Shown here: positions 44,065-52,365 of the stretch, piece after piece
How the letters are laid out: the number at the start of each line of letters is the position of its first letter
How positions within the stretch are numbered: position 1 is the first letter of the stretch
DNA from: an uncultured bacterium
GTDB lineage: Bacteria > Actinomycetota > Coriobacteriia > Coriobacteriales > Coriobacteriaceae
Length of the DNA: 64,000 nt
Reading direction: 5' to 3'
Assembly: GCA_905214435.1 (NCBI GenBank)
Contig: CAJMMA010000002.1
Coordinates: 1-64,000 of the forward strand
Program-made: the position numbers and the translations under genes
Notes under the pieces: model-generated
The model's input: only the letters and a program-made list of their open reading frames with translations
Databases searched by the model: none
Told to the model about the DNA's origin: nothing

Positions 44065-45534
44065 ATGAGCGAAAGCAAAGAGCTTGCAAATCGCAAGCTC
44101 GGCGAGGACGTAGTTGGCCTCGTCGGCGGTAAGGAAAACATCCTGAGCATCTCGCACTGCATGACGCGTCTACGTTTCAAGCTGCGAGACGATGCGAAGG
44201 CCGATACTAAGGCAATTGAATCTCATAAAGGCGTCATTCAAGTAATCAACGCGAATGGCCAGTATCAGGTTGTTGTCGGCATCAATGTGATTGAGGATGT
44301 TTACGATGCCGCGGTTGCCGCTTCTGGTGTCGAGGGGCTGGGCGAGGTTAATCTTGATGGTGAGCCCGTCAAGAAAGGAAACGTTGTTAGTGCCCTTATC
44401 GATACTATTTCGGGCGTAATCCAGCCGATTCTTGCGGTGCTGTGTGCCGCGGGCATGATCAAGGGTGTTTTGAGTATTCTCGTCGCCCTTGGATGGATTA
44501 CGGCGACAGATGGCTTGTACCAGATTCTATTTGCGGCTGGTGACGGCTTCTTCTACTTCCTGCCGATTATCCTTGGCTATACCGCGGCAAAGAAGTTTGG
44601 CTGTAGTGAGTTCGTTGGCATGACGCTCGGTATCGCACTTACGTATCCGACGATGGTCAACATCACATCTGGCGATGTTTTGGGAACGGTGCTTGCTGGC
44701 ACTCCCTTTGCCATGAACTACTACACGACTTTCCTCGGCATACCCGTCATCATGCCGTCTTCGGGTTATACGAGCTCTGTCATTCCGATTATCATCTCTG
44801 TTTGGTTCGCGGCAAAGCTGGAGAAGTGGTGCCGCAAGCATTTCTCTGAGTATGTAAAGTTCTTCTTTGTGCCTACGTGCGTGCTCGTTGTGATGGTCCC
44901 CGCTACCTATTTGATTATTGGCCCGATTGCCACCCTGATCACGAACCTCATGAGCCTGCTGTTTAACTCCCTCTACAGCTTGCCTGTCATCGGCGGCGCG
45001 CTCGGCGGCATCGTGCTTACTGCCATTTGGCAGCCTATGGTCATCTTCGGATTCCACTGGAGTGTCATTGCCCTCATGCTGGTGAACATTGCCTCCCAGG
45101 GCTGGGATATTGTCATGGCGCCGTACATGGTTTGTTCATACGCTCAGTCCCTTGCCGTCCTCGCTATCCTTCTGAAGACTAAGGACGTAAAGCTCAAGCA
45201 GCTTGCATGGCCGGCGTTCATCTCGGGCTTCTTCTTCGGCATCACCGAACCCTGCATCTACGGCGTGACCCTTCCGCGCAAGAAGCCTTTTATCATGAGC
45301 TGCATCGCCTCTGTGCCCGGCGGCCTAATCATCGGCGCTCTTGGCACCAAGATGTTCGCCTTCACCGGCGGCGGCTTCTGCGCCTTCCCGGGCTTCATTG
45401 ACCCGTCTGGTGCAATGGGCGTGAACTACCTGATTTACGTAATCATAGCCATCGTGGTTTCCAGCGTGATTTCGTTCCTGCTTACGTATGCGACGTACAA
45501 GGAGGACGTGCCGGCGGTAGAGGCTGCAAAGTAG
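44065..45534 (+). CDS. PTS EIIBC, alpha-glucoside/sucrose family, no EIIA domain
   Basis: Sugar permease and phosphotransferase of 489 residues. ATG 44065 follows GGGAGGAAAA. The EIIB domain (about 1-90) has the phosphorylated Cys32 in SHCMTRLRF. The EIIC membrane domain (about 105-480) carries the sugar-binding region FFFGITEPCIYGVTLPRKKPF. The architecture is that of the glucose-sucrose superfamily (sucrose, trehalose, beta-glucoside type), but the C-terminal EIIA domain of some members is absent. Pairing with an alpha-specific GH4 enzyme indicates uptake of an alpha-glucoside. The EIIA could come from the gene at 26695. Confidence 0.92.
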   Translation: MSESKELANRKLGEDVVGLVGGKENILSISHCMTRLRFKLRDDAKADTKAIESHKGVIQVINANGQYQVVVGINVIEDVYDAAVAASGVEGLGEVNLDGEPVKKGNVVSALIDTISGVIQPILAVLCAAGMIKGVLSILVALGWITATDGLYQILFAAGDGFFYFLPIILGYTAAKKFGCSEFVGMTLGIALTYPTMVNITSGDVLGTVLAGTPFAMNYYTTFLGIPVIMPSSGYTSSVIPIIISVWFAAKLEKWCRKHFSEYVKFFFVPTCVLVVMVPATYLIIGPIATLITNLMSLLFNSLYSLPVIGGALGGIVLTAIWQPMVIFGFHWSVIALMLVNIASQGWDIVMAPYMVCSYAQSLAVLAILLKTKDVKLKQLAWPAFISGFFFGITEPCIYGVTLPRKKPFIMSCIASVPGGLIIGALGTKMFAFTGGGFCAFPGFIDPSGAMGVNYLIYVIIAIVVSSVISFLLTYATYKEDVPAVEAAK

Positions 45535-45587
45535 CCAAAGAAGTGGAGCTGCGGGACAAGTATTTCCCCGCGCGCCAGCAATTAGAC

Positions 45588-45622
45588 GAGGTCGTCCTTG
45601 AATAAGCGTCGAGGGCGACCTC
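45588..45622 (+). terminator. Hairpin between EIIBC and the serine hydrolase
   Basis: The arms GAGGTCGTCCT and AGGGCGACCTC (one G-T pair) with a 13-base loop are followed by a weak ATCTTGTA tail. It may reduce read-through into the hydrolase. A possible TTG start at 45598 lies in its loop and is therefore unlikely. Confidence 0.5.
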
Positions 45623-45660
45623 ATCTTGTACTGATTTCGTTCGAGAGGCAGTGGTTGAGG

Positions 45661-47097
45661 GTGCCTAATATTATCTTTGACAATAAGATGGGCGAGGCGT
45701 GCCTTGCGGCGTGGAGGTCCGCGGGTGTGGAAGTCCGCTCAGTCGTGGTCCGACAAGATGGTGAAGTCGTCTTCGAGCATGCGGCTGCGCCGTTCGCCCT
45801 CGAACACGTTCACCCGCTCTATTCTGTGACTAAGTCCTTCACTTCGGTTGCTGTTGGGATGTTGGTGAATGAAGGACGGCTGTCGCTGGCCGATCGCTGG
45901 ATTTCATACTTCCCGGAATATGAAGGCGAGATTGCGGATGAGCGCTTTCGCAATGTGACGGTTCGCAATTTGCTGACTATGACGATGGGGCAGGAGAGTG
46001 ACCTTTCGTATATTGGCGCGGGAGACGACTGGGCACATGAGGTTCTTCATCGTGAGTTTGACTGGAAGCCGGGCGAGGTCTTTCACTACGATTCGCTGTG
46101 TTCACATTTATTGAGCATGCTCGTGCAACGCATAAGTGGAACGAAAGAATCCGATTATCTCGCTGAACGTTTGTTTACGCCGTTAGGCATTAGAAATTGG
46201 TGGTGGGAAGAGGATCAAGCCGGTCATACGACCGGAGGTTTTGGTCTTCACCTTTCGACACCGGATTTGGCTAAGTTTGGTCAATGTTTGCTGGATGGCG
46301 GCAAGTGGCGTGGGGAACAGATCATTCCCGCGGAATGGGTTGCCGAGGCGACGAAGATTCAGATGGAAACGAGCCCCTTTTATCCGTCTGAGGCGACTGA
46401 AGACAGCAATGGCTATGGATACCAGTTCTGGATGTGCCGGCGTGGCGGGTTCAGATGCTCTGGCCTTTTTGGGCAGCTGTGCTACATACGGCCCACAGAT
46501 GGCCTTGTCATCGCTTGCTCGAGTTCCACGACAGGAAGTAAGGCGTTGCTTGATCCGCTGTATAAGGTATTGTTCAAAGAGTCTAGTGTTCGGGAAACGG
46601 TGGCTTCCGAATGTGACTTCGATAGCATTCCCGTGCCAGTTGGGTTGGCTTCTGGCGGACGTTTGAGCTCATTACGCCTCGAGGGCATTCATCATTGCAT
46701 TTTCGGGGATTTTGAAGAGATCGATATTCGATTTCATAAGAATGAGCTGGATTTATCTCTGTTGCGCGATGGTCGTGAGTACGGCGTGAGGGCCGGCTAC
46801 AAGTCTTGGGTTTGCAAATCGGGCGATGGGGCCGGAGTCGGAGACCTCTTTCCTTTTGTAACTCATGAAGCTGAGAGGGACGATGCCCCCGCATGGGATG
46901 TTCGCAAGTTGTTTGCAGCGTATGCCTGGACTTCGCCAACAAATTTACAAATCGAGACTAGGGAACTGGACTACACGCGGCGCTGTTTTATCGATGTACG
47001 GATTGGAGGTATTTATGCTGTGTGCAGGGTGCGAGTTGAGGGAATGTGCTGTTTCCCGGCACCCTCGGAACTCACAGCGATTTTGAAGTTGGGATAA
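45661..47097 (+). CDS. Beta-lactamase-fold serine hydrolase
   Basis: Serine hydrolase of about 478 residues in the class C beta-lactamase/esterase superfamily. The start is uncertain: GTG 45661 (GAGAGGCAG upstream) or ATG 45688. The nucleophile motif S-x-x-K is SVTK (about 55-58), the Y-x-N position reads YDS (about 143-145), and a third-motif-like Gly-rich GLFGQLCYI follows near 270. The C-terminal 150 residues form an extra beta-rich domain. No signal peptide is seen, so the enzyme seems cytoplasmic. Co-orientation with a PTS and GH4 gene suggests that it removes an ester or amide group from the imported glucoside (inference). Its AT-richer DNA differs somewhat from its neighbours. Confidence 0.78.
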   Translation: MPNIIFDNKMGEACLAAWRSAGVEVRSVVVRQDGEVVFEHAAAPFALEHVHPLYSVTKSFTSVAVGMLVNEGRLSLADRWISYFPEYEGEIADERFRNVTVRNLLTMTMGQESDLSYIGAGDDWAHEVLHREFDWKPGEVFHYDSLCSHLLSMLVQRISGTKESDYLAERLFTPLGIRNWWWEEDQAGHTTGGFGLHLSTPDLAKFGQCLLDGGKWRGEQIIPAEWVAEATKIQMETSPFYPSEATEDSNGYGYQFWMCRRGGFRCSGLFGQLCYIRPTDGLVIACSSSTTGSKALLDPLYKVLFKESSVRETVASECDFDSIPVPVGLASGGRLSSLRLEGIHHCIFGDFEEIDIRFHKNELDLSLLRDGREYGVRAGYKSWVCKSGDGAGVGDLFPFVTHEAERDDAPAWDVRKLFAAYAWTSPTNLQIETRELDYTRRCFIDVRIGGIYAVCRVRVEGMCCFPAPSELTAILKLG

Positions 47098-47261
47098 TTT
47101 TTCAAGACGTGCGATTGATAAGAAAGCTTGTCAACATCACGGCTAATGGAGACGGAGCTGTCTCCAGGCAATGTTTTTCGATACGAACGTCTCAGATATC
47201 GTATTGCTAGGGACTAAGTCAATCACTTGTTAGGGTCGAAGCGTAAATGCGTTTCCTCGGC

Positions 47262-47342
47262 TCCGCACCCTGTTGGGCTCGAATCCCGGCGCATGGGTAG
47301 CAAAAAGCCCGTCACCACAAGGGTAACGGGCTTCTCGTTTTA
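47262..47342. repeat. Duplicated tRNA-flank cassette, copy A
   Basis: Contains a tRNA-3'-end-like stretch (CTCGAATCCCGGCG), then the hairpin AGCCCGT...ACGGGCT with TTTT. The same arrangement stands at about 48640-48722 directly before tRNA-Glu. Just after copy A, CCCAGCGGGAT (47353) resembles the decayed 3' end of that tRNA. Confidence 0.65.
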
Positions 47343-47431
47343 AATGATGCCCCACCCAGCGGGATGTTCGCGTGCGGTTGGCATTGCCCGCTTCCGCCGC
47401 GTCGCTTCGCTCCTTGCGCGTCGCCGTGGGC

Positions 47432-47503
47432 GCCATGGAGGAGATCGTGGCCGCCGACTGCTGGCCGGTCCCGACCTACGACGACATCCTGTTCTATGTG
47501 TAA
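47432..47503 (+). pseudogene. 3'-terminal fragment of a second glnN
   Basis: 72 bases that match the last 72 bases of glnN (41536-41607) at 68 positions and encode the same C-terminus ending PTYDDILFYV, with one Tyr-to-Cys change and TAA in place of TAG. The rest of the gene is absent; the preceding DNA is repeat material. It is followed by a normal terminator. This is a remnant of a lost paralogue or a recombination scar. Confidence 0.88.
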
Positions 47504-47527
47504 CAGACACGTCTGATTTTGTGTGCG

Positions 47528-47560
47528 AAGGGGTCTTGCATGTGCGAGGCCCCTTTTTTG
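47528..47560 (+). terminator. Terminator after the glnN fragment
   Basis: The stem AAGGGGTCTTGC/GCGAGGCCCCTT with a 4-base loop is followed by TTTT. It differs in sequence from the terminator of the intact glnN. Confidence 0.8.
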
Positions 47561-47684
47561 CCGCTTGGACCTTCTTTGAACATGCGGCCGAGTGAGCGTT
47601 TCGCACGGGGCATCTTGAAAGTTGTAACCTATTTTGGGCATGCGGACGTTTCGGGCGTTTGTTCATATAGGGGAGGATTATCCG

Positions 47685-48446
47685 ATGAGGGTATTCGATA
47701 TCGTGTTTAGCCCGACCGGCGGAACGGAAAAGGCGTCTGGCTACATTGCCAATGCGTTGGAAGGGGAAACCGTTGCTGTAGACCTGACAGATAGCGGGCT
47801 TGGTTTTCGCACGGTTGCGATGACAAAAGAGGATGTAGCCGTGATTGCGGTGCCCTCGTATGGTGGGCGAGTCCCGGCTGTGGCCGCTGAGCGCTTGGGT
47901 ATGATGCGAGGGAACGGTGCGCAGGCGGTTCTGGTTTGTGTTTACGGAAATCGTGCGTATGAGGACACGCTGGTCGAGCTTGAGGATGCGGCAAAGGGTG
48001 CGGGTTTTCGGGTGATCGCGGCGGTTTCTGCCATCGCCGAGCATTCTATTGTTCGCCAGTTTGCCGCCGGTCGGCCAGATGCGCAGGACGCGGCGCAGCT
48101 CGCTGGGTTTGCGGATCAGATTCAGCAAAAGATATCTGCAGGAGATGCTTCCGATCCGGCTATTTCGGGCAATCGTCCCTATAAGAAGGCCGGGGGCACC
48201 GGTATGGTGCCTAAGGCCACAAAGGAGTGCACCGCCTGCGGGACTTGTGCCACAGCGTGTCCCGTTGGCGCTATCGACAAAGACGATCCCAAGCGGGTGG
48301 ATAAAAAGCCCTGCATCTCTTGCATGCGCTGCGTTGCCGTATGTCCGCGGGGCGCGCGTGGGCTAAATCCTGTCATGCTCTCTGCTGCCACTAAGATGCT
48401 CGGCAAAGTCTGTGGCGAGCGGAAGGAGTGCGAGCTGTTTATCTAG
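47685..48446 (+). CDS. EFR1-type flavodoxin-ferredoxin fusion
   Basis: Electron-transfer protein of 253 residues. ATG 47685 follows GGGGAGGA. The N-terminal flavodoxin-like domain (about 1-165) starts VFDIVFSPTGGTEKAS, the phosphate loop for FMN. The C-terminal part binds two 4Fe-4S clusters: CTACGTCATACPVGAI and CISCMRCVAVCPRGA. This two-domain layout is common in clostridia and Coriobacteriia; partners are unknown. The gene lies between two copies of a repeat near tRNA-Glu, so it may have moved as cargo, although its composition looks ordinary. A strong terminator follows. Confidence 0.9.
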   Translation: MRVFDIVFSPTGGTEKASGYIANALEGETVAVDLTDSGLGFRTVAMTKEDVAVIAVPSYGGRVPAVAAERLGMMRGNGAQAVLVCVYGNRAYEDTLVELEDAAKGAGFRVIAAVSAIAEHSIVRQFAAGRPDAQDAAQLAGFADQIQQKISAGDASDPAISGNRPYKKAGGTGMVPKATKECTACGTCATACPVGAIDKDDPKRVDKKPCISCMRCVAVCPRGARGLNPVMLSAATKMLGKVCGERKECELFI

Positions 48447-48490
48447 CACAAGGGCATTGAGTACTTTTCGTTTTATAACGGCAAAAAGAA

Positions 48491-48532
48491 CGAACCCGCC
48501 GGACCTTACATCCGGCGGGTTCGTACATTTTT
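48491..48532 (+). terminator. Terminator of the EFR1 gene
   Basis: A perfect 13-bp stem CGAACCCGCCGGA/TCCGGCGGGTTCG with a 7-base loop is followed by TACATTTTT. Confidence 0.88.
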
Positions 48533-48536
48533 GAGT

Positions 48537-48722
48537 TGGTACCCCAGCGGGATGTCCCCGTGCGGCTGGCGCCGCTCGCTTTCGCTGCGTCGCTCCGCTC
48601 CTTGCGCGCTGCGCTGGGAAACGCTTTGCGTTTCCTCAGCTCCGCACCCTGTCGGGTTTGAATCCCGGCGTTGGAGAAGAAAAAAGCCCGTCACCGCAGG
48701 GGCAACGGACTTCTCGATTTAA
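48537..48722. repeat. Duplicated tRNA-flank cassette, copy B
   Basis: Contains CCCAGCGGGAT followed by a GC-rich CGTCGCTCCGCTCCTTGCGCG stretch (matching 47353-47420), then a tRNA-3'-like TTTGAATCCCGGCG and a hairpin AGCCCGTCACC..., and ends at tRNA-Glu. With copy A it indicates repeated duplication of sequence next to the tRNA. Confidence 0.65.
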
Positions 48723-48723
48723 A

Positions 48724-48800
48724 TGGTGCCCCCAGCGGGATTCGAACCCGCGATATCCACCTTGAAAGGGTGGCGTCCTTGGCCGCTAGACGATGGGGAC
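48724..48800 (-). tRNA. tRNA-Glu (anticodon UUC)
   Basis: On the minus strand, the acceptor arm GTCCCCA pairs with TGGGGGC, the anticodon loop CTTTCAA gives UUC between CCACC and GGTGG, the T-arm is GCGGGTTCGAATCCCGC, and CCA is encoded. It supplies Glu-tRNA for translation and, if charged onto tRNA-Gln by the same synthetase, links in theme to gatCAB. Confidence 0.96.
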
Positions 48801-48900
48801 AGCGGGAAAGAGTATAGCAGACTTTTTTGCCGGCGCGTATATCGTTGGCAAACTGGAAAACCACCACACAGGAGCAGACTTCTATTCCGATTTTCAAATA

Positions 48901-48957
48901 TCTCAATCTGTAACATCTAAGCGGGTAAATCGGCTCCACCTGTTACAGATCGAGACA
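48901..48957. repeat. Palindromic element P1 (TCTCAATCTGTAACA)
   Basis: Inverted arms TCTCAATCTGTAACA and TGTTACAGATCGAGA, 57 bases in all. A second element with the same arms and same length lies at 48981-49037. Confidence 0.8.
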
Positions 48958-48980
48958 GACGGCGGGCGTCGGGACGAACA

Positions 48981-49037
48981 TCTCAATCTGTAACAGTACG
49001 ACGACTTTTAACGGTCTAGATGTTACAGATTGAGACA
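48981..49037. repeat. Palindromic element P2 (TCTCAATCTGTAACA)
   Basis: 57 bases with arms TCTCAATCTGTAACA and TGTTACAGATTGAGA, a perfect pair. The inner sequence differs from P1, so only the arms are conserved. Confidence 0.82.
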
Positions 49038-49058
49038 AACCGCTGGGACGGGTCAAAA

Positions 49059-49094
49059 CCACTACAAAGGTGCCTGTCTCCTTCGTCGTGGTGG
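49059..49094. repeat. Degenerate copy of the CCACCACAAA palindrome
   Basis: CCACTACAAAGG and CTTCGTCGTGGTGG enclose TGCCTGTCTC. It resembles the element at 9668-9700 in arms and core. It lies 5 bp beyond the MurT-GatD stop and could act in termination. Confidence 0.6.
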
Positions 49095-49098
49095 GGTG

Positions 49099-51276
49099 CT
49101 AGGGGAGGAGCTTCATGGCGGCATCGTGAGCGGCGTGCTCGTAGGTGTCGTCGAGGGGCTTGAGCGGCAGCAGGGCTGTGGCTTGCGCATCGCCGCGGCG
49201 CTCGAGGGCGTGGGCAATGAGCCAGTCGGCGAGCTCGGGGTTCTTGGGCAGTGCCGGTCCGTGCAGGTACGTGCCGATGACGCCCTTGTAGATCAGTCCC
49301 TCAAAGCCATCGTCGCCGTTGTTGCCGGTGCCCGCGACGACGGACGTTCCGAGCGGCGTGGCCTCTGTATCGAGCAGGGTGCGTCCGCCATGGTTCTCGA
49401 ATCCCACAAAGGGCTCGGGTGCCAGGTCGGTCTTGACGGCGACGTTGCCGATCAGACGGTCGGAGCCGCGCACAGTCTCGGCGGCAATGACGCCCAGACC
49501 CTCAATGCGATCGTCGCCCATGTAGTACGAACGACCGAGCAGCTGGTAGCTACCGCAGATGGCAAGCAGCGTACCGCCGTCCTCAACATAGGCCGCGACC
49601 TTGTCTTTTTGAGCGAGTAGTTCATGTGCAACCGCCAGCTGGTCGCGATCGGAGCCACCGCCCATCATGACGATATCGGCATCGTGCAGATCGAGCGTCT
49701 CGCCCATGCGGACCTCGTCCACGCGCACGGGAATGCCGCGCCAGGCGCAGCGGCGCTCGAGGACGATGACGTTGCCGCCGTCGCCGTAGAGGTTGAGGGC
49801 ATCGGGGTACAGATAGACGATGCGCAGCGGGCGCGAAAGCTCGACCGGCGCAATATCGGTGGGGACAGCGCTACCATCGGCGCGCGTTACAGCGTGGGAG
49901 GCGACCGAACTTGCATCGGTGCCTTTGAGCCCGTCGAGCTCCTTGACCAGCGGCGGAAAGGCCGTGTAGTTGGCGACGGCATAGAAAGTGTCGCCGGCGG
50001 CCTCGTCTGCCACGGCACCAATCGCCTGCTCGACATTCGAGATAATCGTGGCATCGATGCCGGCGTACTTGAGGCGCACCTGCATGTCGTGCGCGCGCGT
50101 GCCGCCGGCAAAGGCGACAAGTCCCGTTGTGTCGGCGATGCGCTCAAAGTCGACGTCGTAGATCCACGATACATCGTGGCCGTCGGCATCGTTGTCGTTG
50201 AGGAAGAAAGCGCAGAGCCTGCCGCCTGCCGTTTTAATGGACTGAATCTGACGATCGAAGCCCACGGGATTTTTGGCCAGGTTTGCCTCGACGGTACGGC
50301 CGGCGATCTCCCAGCGGCCCATGCGTCCGCCGGCGGGGACGTAGGCATCGAGCGTGGGCTGCAGGTGCGCCGCGTCCACGCCCAGCTCGTGTGCCGCAAA
50401 GAAGGCGGCGGCGACGTTATAGACCATGTACAGGCCGTTGTAGCGCGTGGCGATGTGCGTTGCGGGTGCGTCGGTATCGGGTCCAAAGACAAGGTCAAAG
50501 CCGTAGCCGTCGCAGCCGAGCTCCACGCCCGTCACGCGACGGACAAGCGCAGGGCGGGCCCAGCCGCACGAGGGGCAATGGTATGCGCCGAGCTGTCCGT
50601 ACTGCACATAGTCGTACTCCAACGGCGCGTTGCACTGTGAGCAAAAACGCGAGTCGCTAATGCGGTCGGACTCGGTGCCCGTGGCGCCGTCGATGCCAAA
50701 GGCGATGCTTGCGTTGGGAACGCGCGCGGCGATCGCGGCACACAGCGGGTCGTCTGCGTTGTAAATGAGCGTCGTTGCCGGCGAAAGCTCCAGCGCGTGG
50801 GCGATGACATCCTGGGTGTGGTCGATCTCGCCGTAGCGGTCTAGCTGGTCACGGAACAGGTTGAGCAGCACAAAGTACGTCGGCTTGAGCTTGGGCAGAA
50901 CGCGTACGGTGTAGAGCTCGTCGCACTCAAAGACGCCTACGCGCTTGCTGCTGGCGGTTCGCTTAAGGTTGCCGCGCGCCTCGAGCAACGCGCCCACCAC
51001 GCCCGGCTCCATGTTGTTTCCGGCGCGGTTGCATACCACGGTGGCGCCGCTGGCGGCAACGGCGTCGGCGATGAGGTTGGATGTGGTGGTCTTGCCATTA
51101 GTACCGGTGATCACCACACTGCGGTCGACCAGGCCCGCGAGGTCGCTTAGCAGCTCGGGGTCGATCTTCATGGCGATGCGGCCGGGGAGTACGCCGCCCT
51201 GGCGCTTAAGGACGGAGCGCAGCCCCCAGCGGGCGATATCGCTCGAGGTACAGGCGAGAGATGAGCGGAAGTTCAT
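49099..51276 (-). CDS. MurT-GatD fusion, lipid II isoglutaminyl synthase
   Basis: Amidates the glutamate of lipid II stem peptides to isoglutamine. One unbroken reading frame of 725 residues joins both subunits, which are usually two proteins (about 440 and 240 residues). The MurT part (about 1-470) has the Mur-ligase ATP loop VITGTNGKTTTS (about 54-65) and a four-cysteine zinc ribbon (CSQC ... CPSC, about 213-240). The GatD part (about 480-725) is a CobQ/CobB-like glutaminase with nucleophile Cys574 in AICGSYQLLG and the catalytic His in YLHGPAL (about 671). ATG 51276 follows TAGGAA. It lies 45 bp after two hypothetical genes on the same strand, likely one operon. Confidence 0.93.
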   Translation of the reverse strand: MNFRSSLACTSSDIARWGLRSVLKRQGGVLPGRIAMKIDPELLSDLAGLVDRSVVITGTNGKTTTSNLIADAVAASGATVVCNRAGNNMEPGVVGALLEARGNLKRTASSKRVGVFECDELYTVRVLPKLKPTYFVLLNLFRDQLDRYGEIDHTQDVIAHALELSPATTLIYNADDPLCAAIAARVPNASIAFGIDGATGTESDRISDSRFCSQCNAPLEYDYVQYGQLGAYHCPSCGWARPALVRRVTGVELGCDGYGFDLVFGPDTDAPATHIATRYNGLYMVYNVAAAFFAAHELGVDAAHLQPTLDAYVPAGGRMGRWEIAGRTVEANLAKNPVGFDRQIQSIKTAGGRLCAFFLNDNDADGHDVSWIYDVDFERIADTTGLVAFAGGTRAHDMQVRLKYAGIDATIISNVEQAIGAVADEAAGDTFYAVANYTAFPPLVKELDGLKGTDASSVASHAVTRADGSAVPTDIAPVELSRPLRIVYLYPDALNLYGDGGNVIVLERRCAWRGIPVRVDEVRMGETLDLHDADIVMMGGGSDRDQLAVAHELLAQKDKVAAYVEDGGTLLAICGSYQLLGRSYYMGDDRIEGLGVIAAETVRGSDRLIGNVAVKTDLAPEPFVGFENHGGRTLLDTEATPLGTSVVAGTGNNGDDGFEGLIYKGVIGTYLHGPALPKNPELADWLIAHALERRGDAQATALLPLKPLDDTYEHAAHDAAMKLLP

Positions 51277-51321
51277 GAAGCCGTTCCTAACGTGAATGAC
51301 ATGGTCGTGGCGTTTGCGCCG

Positions 51322-52365
51322 TTAAAAGCCGTAACGGCGCGCAAATTCCTGGGCAAGCTGCGATACGTCTTCGCAAGCGCTGGCCCAGGGGGCAAAGTCG
51401 GGAGTATCCGAGATGATGCCGTCGGCTTCCCAAACCGCCTGGTGCGAGAGGTCCCAGGGGTCGCGCGGCTCGGGTCGGCAGGGAAGATACGGCGTCTGGT
51501 ACATGGGGTTCAGCAAGAAGAACGCGCCGCCCTCGCAACGGTTAGCGAACTCGCGCAGCGCGCGTGTCGCCGGGCGCATCTTGTTCGTTTTGAACAGCAG
51601 AATCGTGCGGGCGAGCAGGTACCAAGCAGAGTTTTCGAGTGCGTCTGCCCCCATCTGCTCCTCGAGCTGATGCGCCAGGGCAAAAAAGCCGCCCTGGTCT
51701 TCCAAGCGGGCGAGGGCAAGCAGCACGGTGCCGGCGGCCCGGGTGGGATAGCCCTCCGCCTTAAGGACGCGGCGGGCGTAGTTGGCAGCAGCACGGTAGC
51801 GGGCGCTCGCCATGCACAGCTGCGAGATGGCCTCGAGCGTGTGGAGCCACCCGATAAGCGCCGGCTCGCTTACGGTGAGGTCTGCTGCGGTGACACCGTC
51901 GGCCAAAACATTATTGGCCCAATAGTGCGGGGCCTCCATATCAAACCCGGGCACGCTCTGTTGCAGGTAGTCGGCCGTGCTCGCCTCGAGCTTCATCAGG
52001 TCGCCCAGGCAGGCGTCAACGGGCGTGTCGGCCAGGATGATGGCGAGCAGCTGCGCGTCGACGGCCAGTGCATCGACGCGGACGATCTTGAGCAGCTCAT
52101 CGCGCATGTCGTCGAACAGACGATTGCGCGTCTGCTCGAACTCCTCGTCGCTGCCCATGTCCTCGATGCGATGGAGCTCGTCGAGCAGGTGACGATGGAC
52201 ACCGGCATAGGACAGCAGCGCCTGGGCATGCTCGGACTGCGCATACTTGTGAGGGTTTGCGCTGATGTCGTTATGGACAAGCTCGCGTGCTGCATCGGTG
52301 AGCTCGGGGTGCGACGCCAGATAGGTGCGCTCCAAGTAGGCGGGGATGTAGACGCTCGGATCCAT
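51322..52365 (-). CDS. Hypothetical helical-repeat protein, 347 residues
   Basis: Soluble, almost entirely helical and rich in Ala/Leu/Glu/Asp. Segments such as YRAAANYARRVLKAEGYPTRAAGTVLLALARLEDQGG and AWYLLARTILLFKTNKMRPATRALREF look like TPR-type helix pairs. No signal peptide or membrane helix is seen. The start overlaps the stop of the upstream gene (TAATG), and MurT-GatD follows after 45 bp, so the three are probably co-transcribed. I do not recognise the family. A scaffold or regulator role near cell-wall amidation would be a guess only. Confidence 0.8.
   Translation of the reverse strand: MDPSVYIPAYLERTYLASHPELTDAARELVHNDISANPHKYAQSEHAQALLSYAGVHRHLLDELHRIEDMGSDEEFEQTRNRLFDDMRDELLKIVRVDALAVDAQLLAIILADTPVDACLGDLMKLEASTADYLQQSVPGFDMEAPHYWANNVLADGVTAADLTVSEPALIGWLHTLEAISQLCMASARYRAAANYARRVLKAEGYPTRAAGTVLLALARLEDQGGFFALAHQLEEQMGADALENSAWYLLARTILLFKTNKMRPATRALREFANRCEGGAFFLLNPMYQTPYLPCRPEPRDPWDLSHQAVWEADGIISDTPDFAPWASACEDVSQLAQEFARRYGF

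Noticed and set aside
45598..45660. TTG 45598 as start of the serine hydrolase
   Set aside because: It lies in the loop of a terminator-like hairpin, has no ribosome site, and would add a basic 21-residue extension unlike the family.
48901..49037. Possible short CRISPR array
   Set aside because: The repeat alternates in orientation and appears as only two inverted pairs, with no regular spacers or cas genes.
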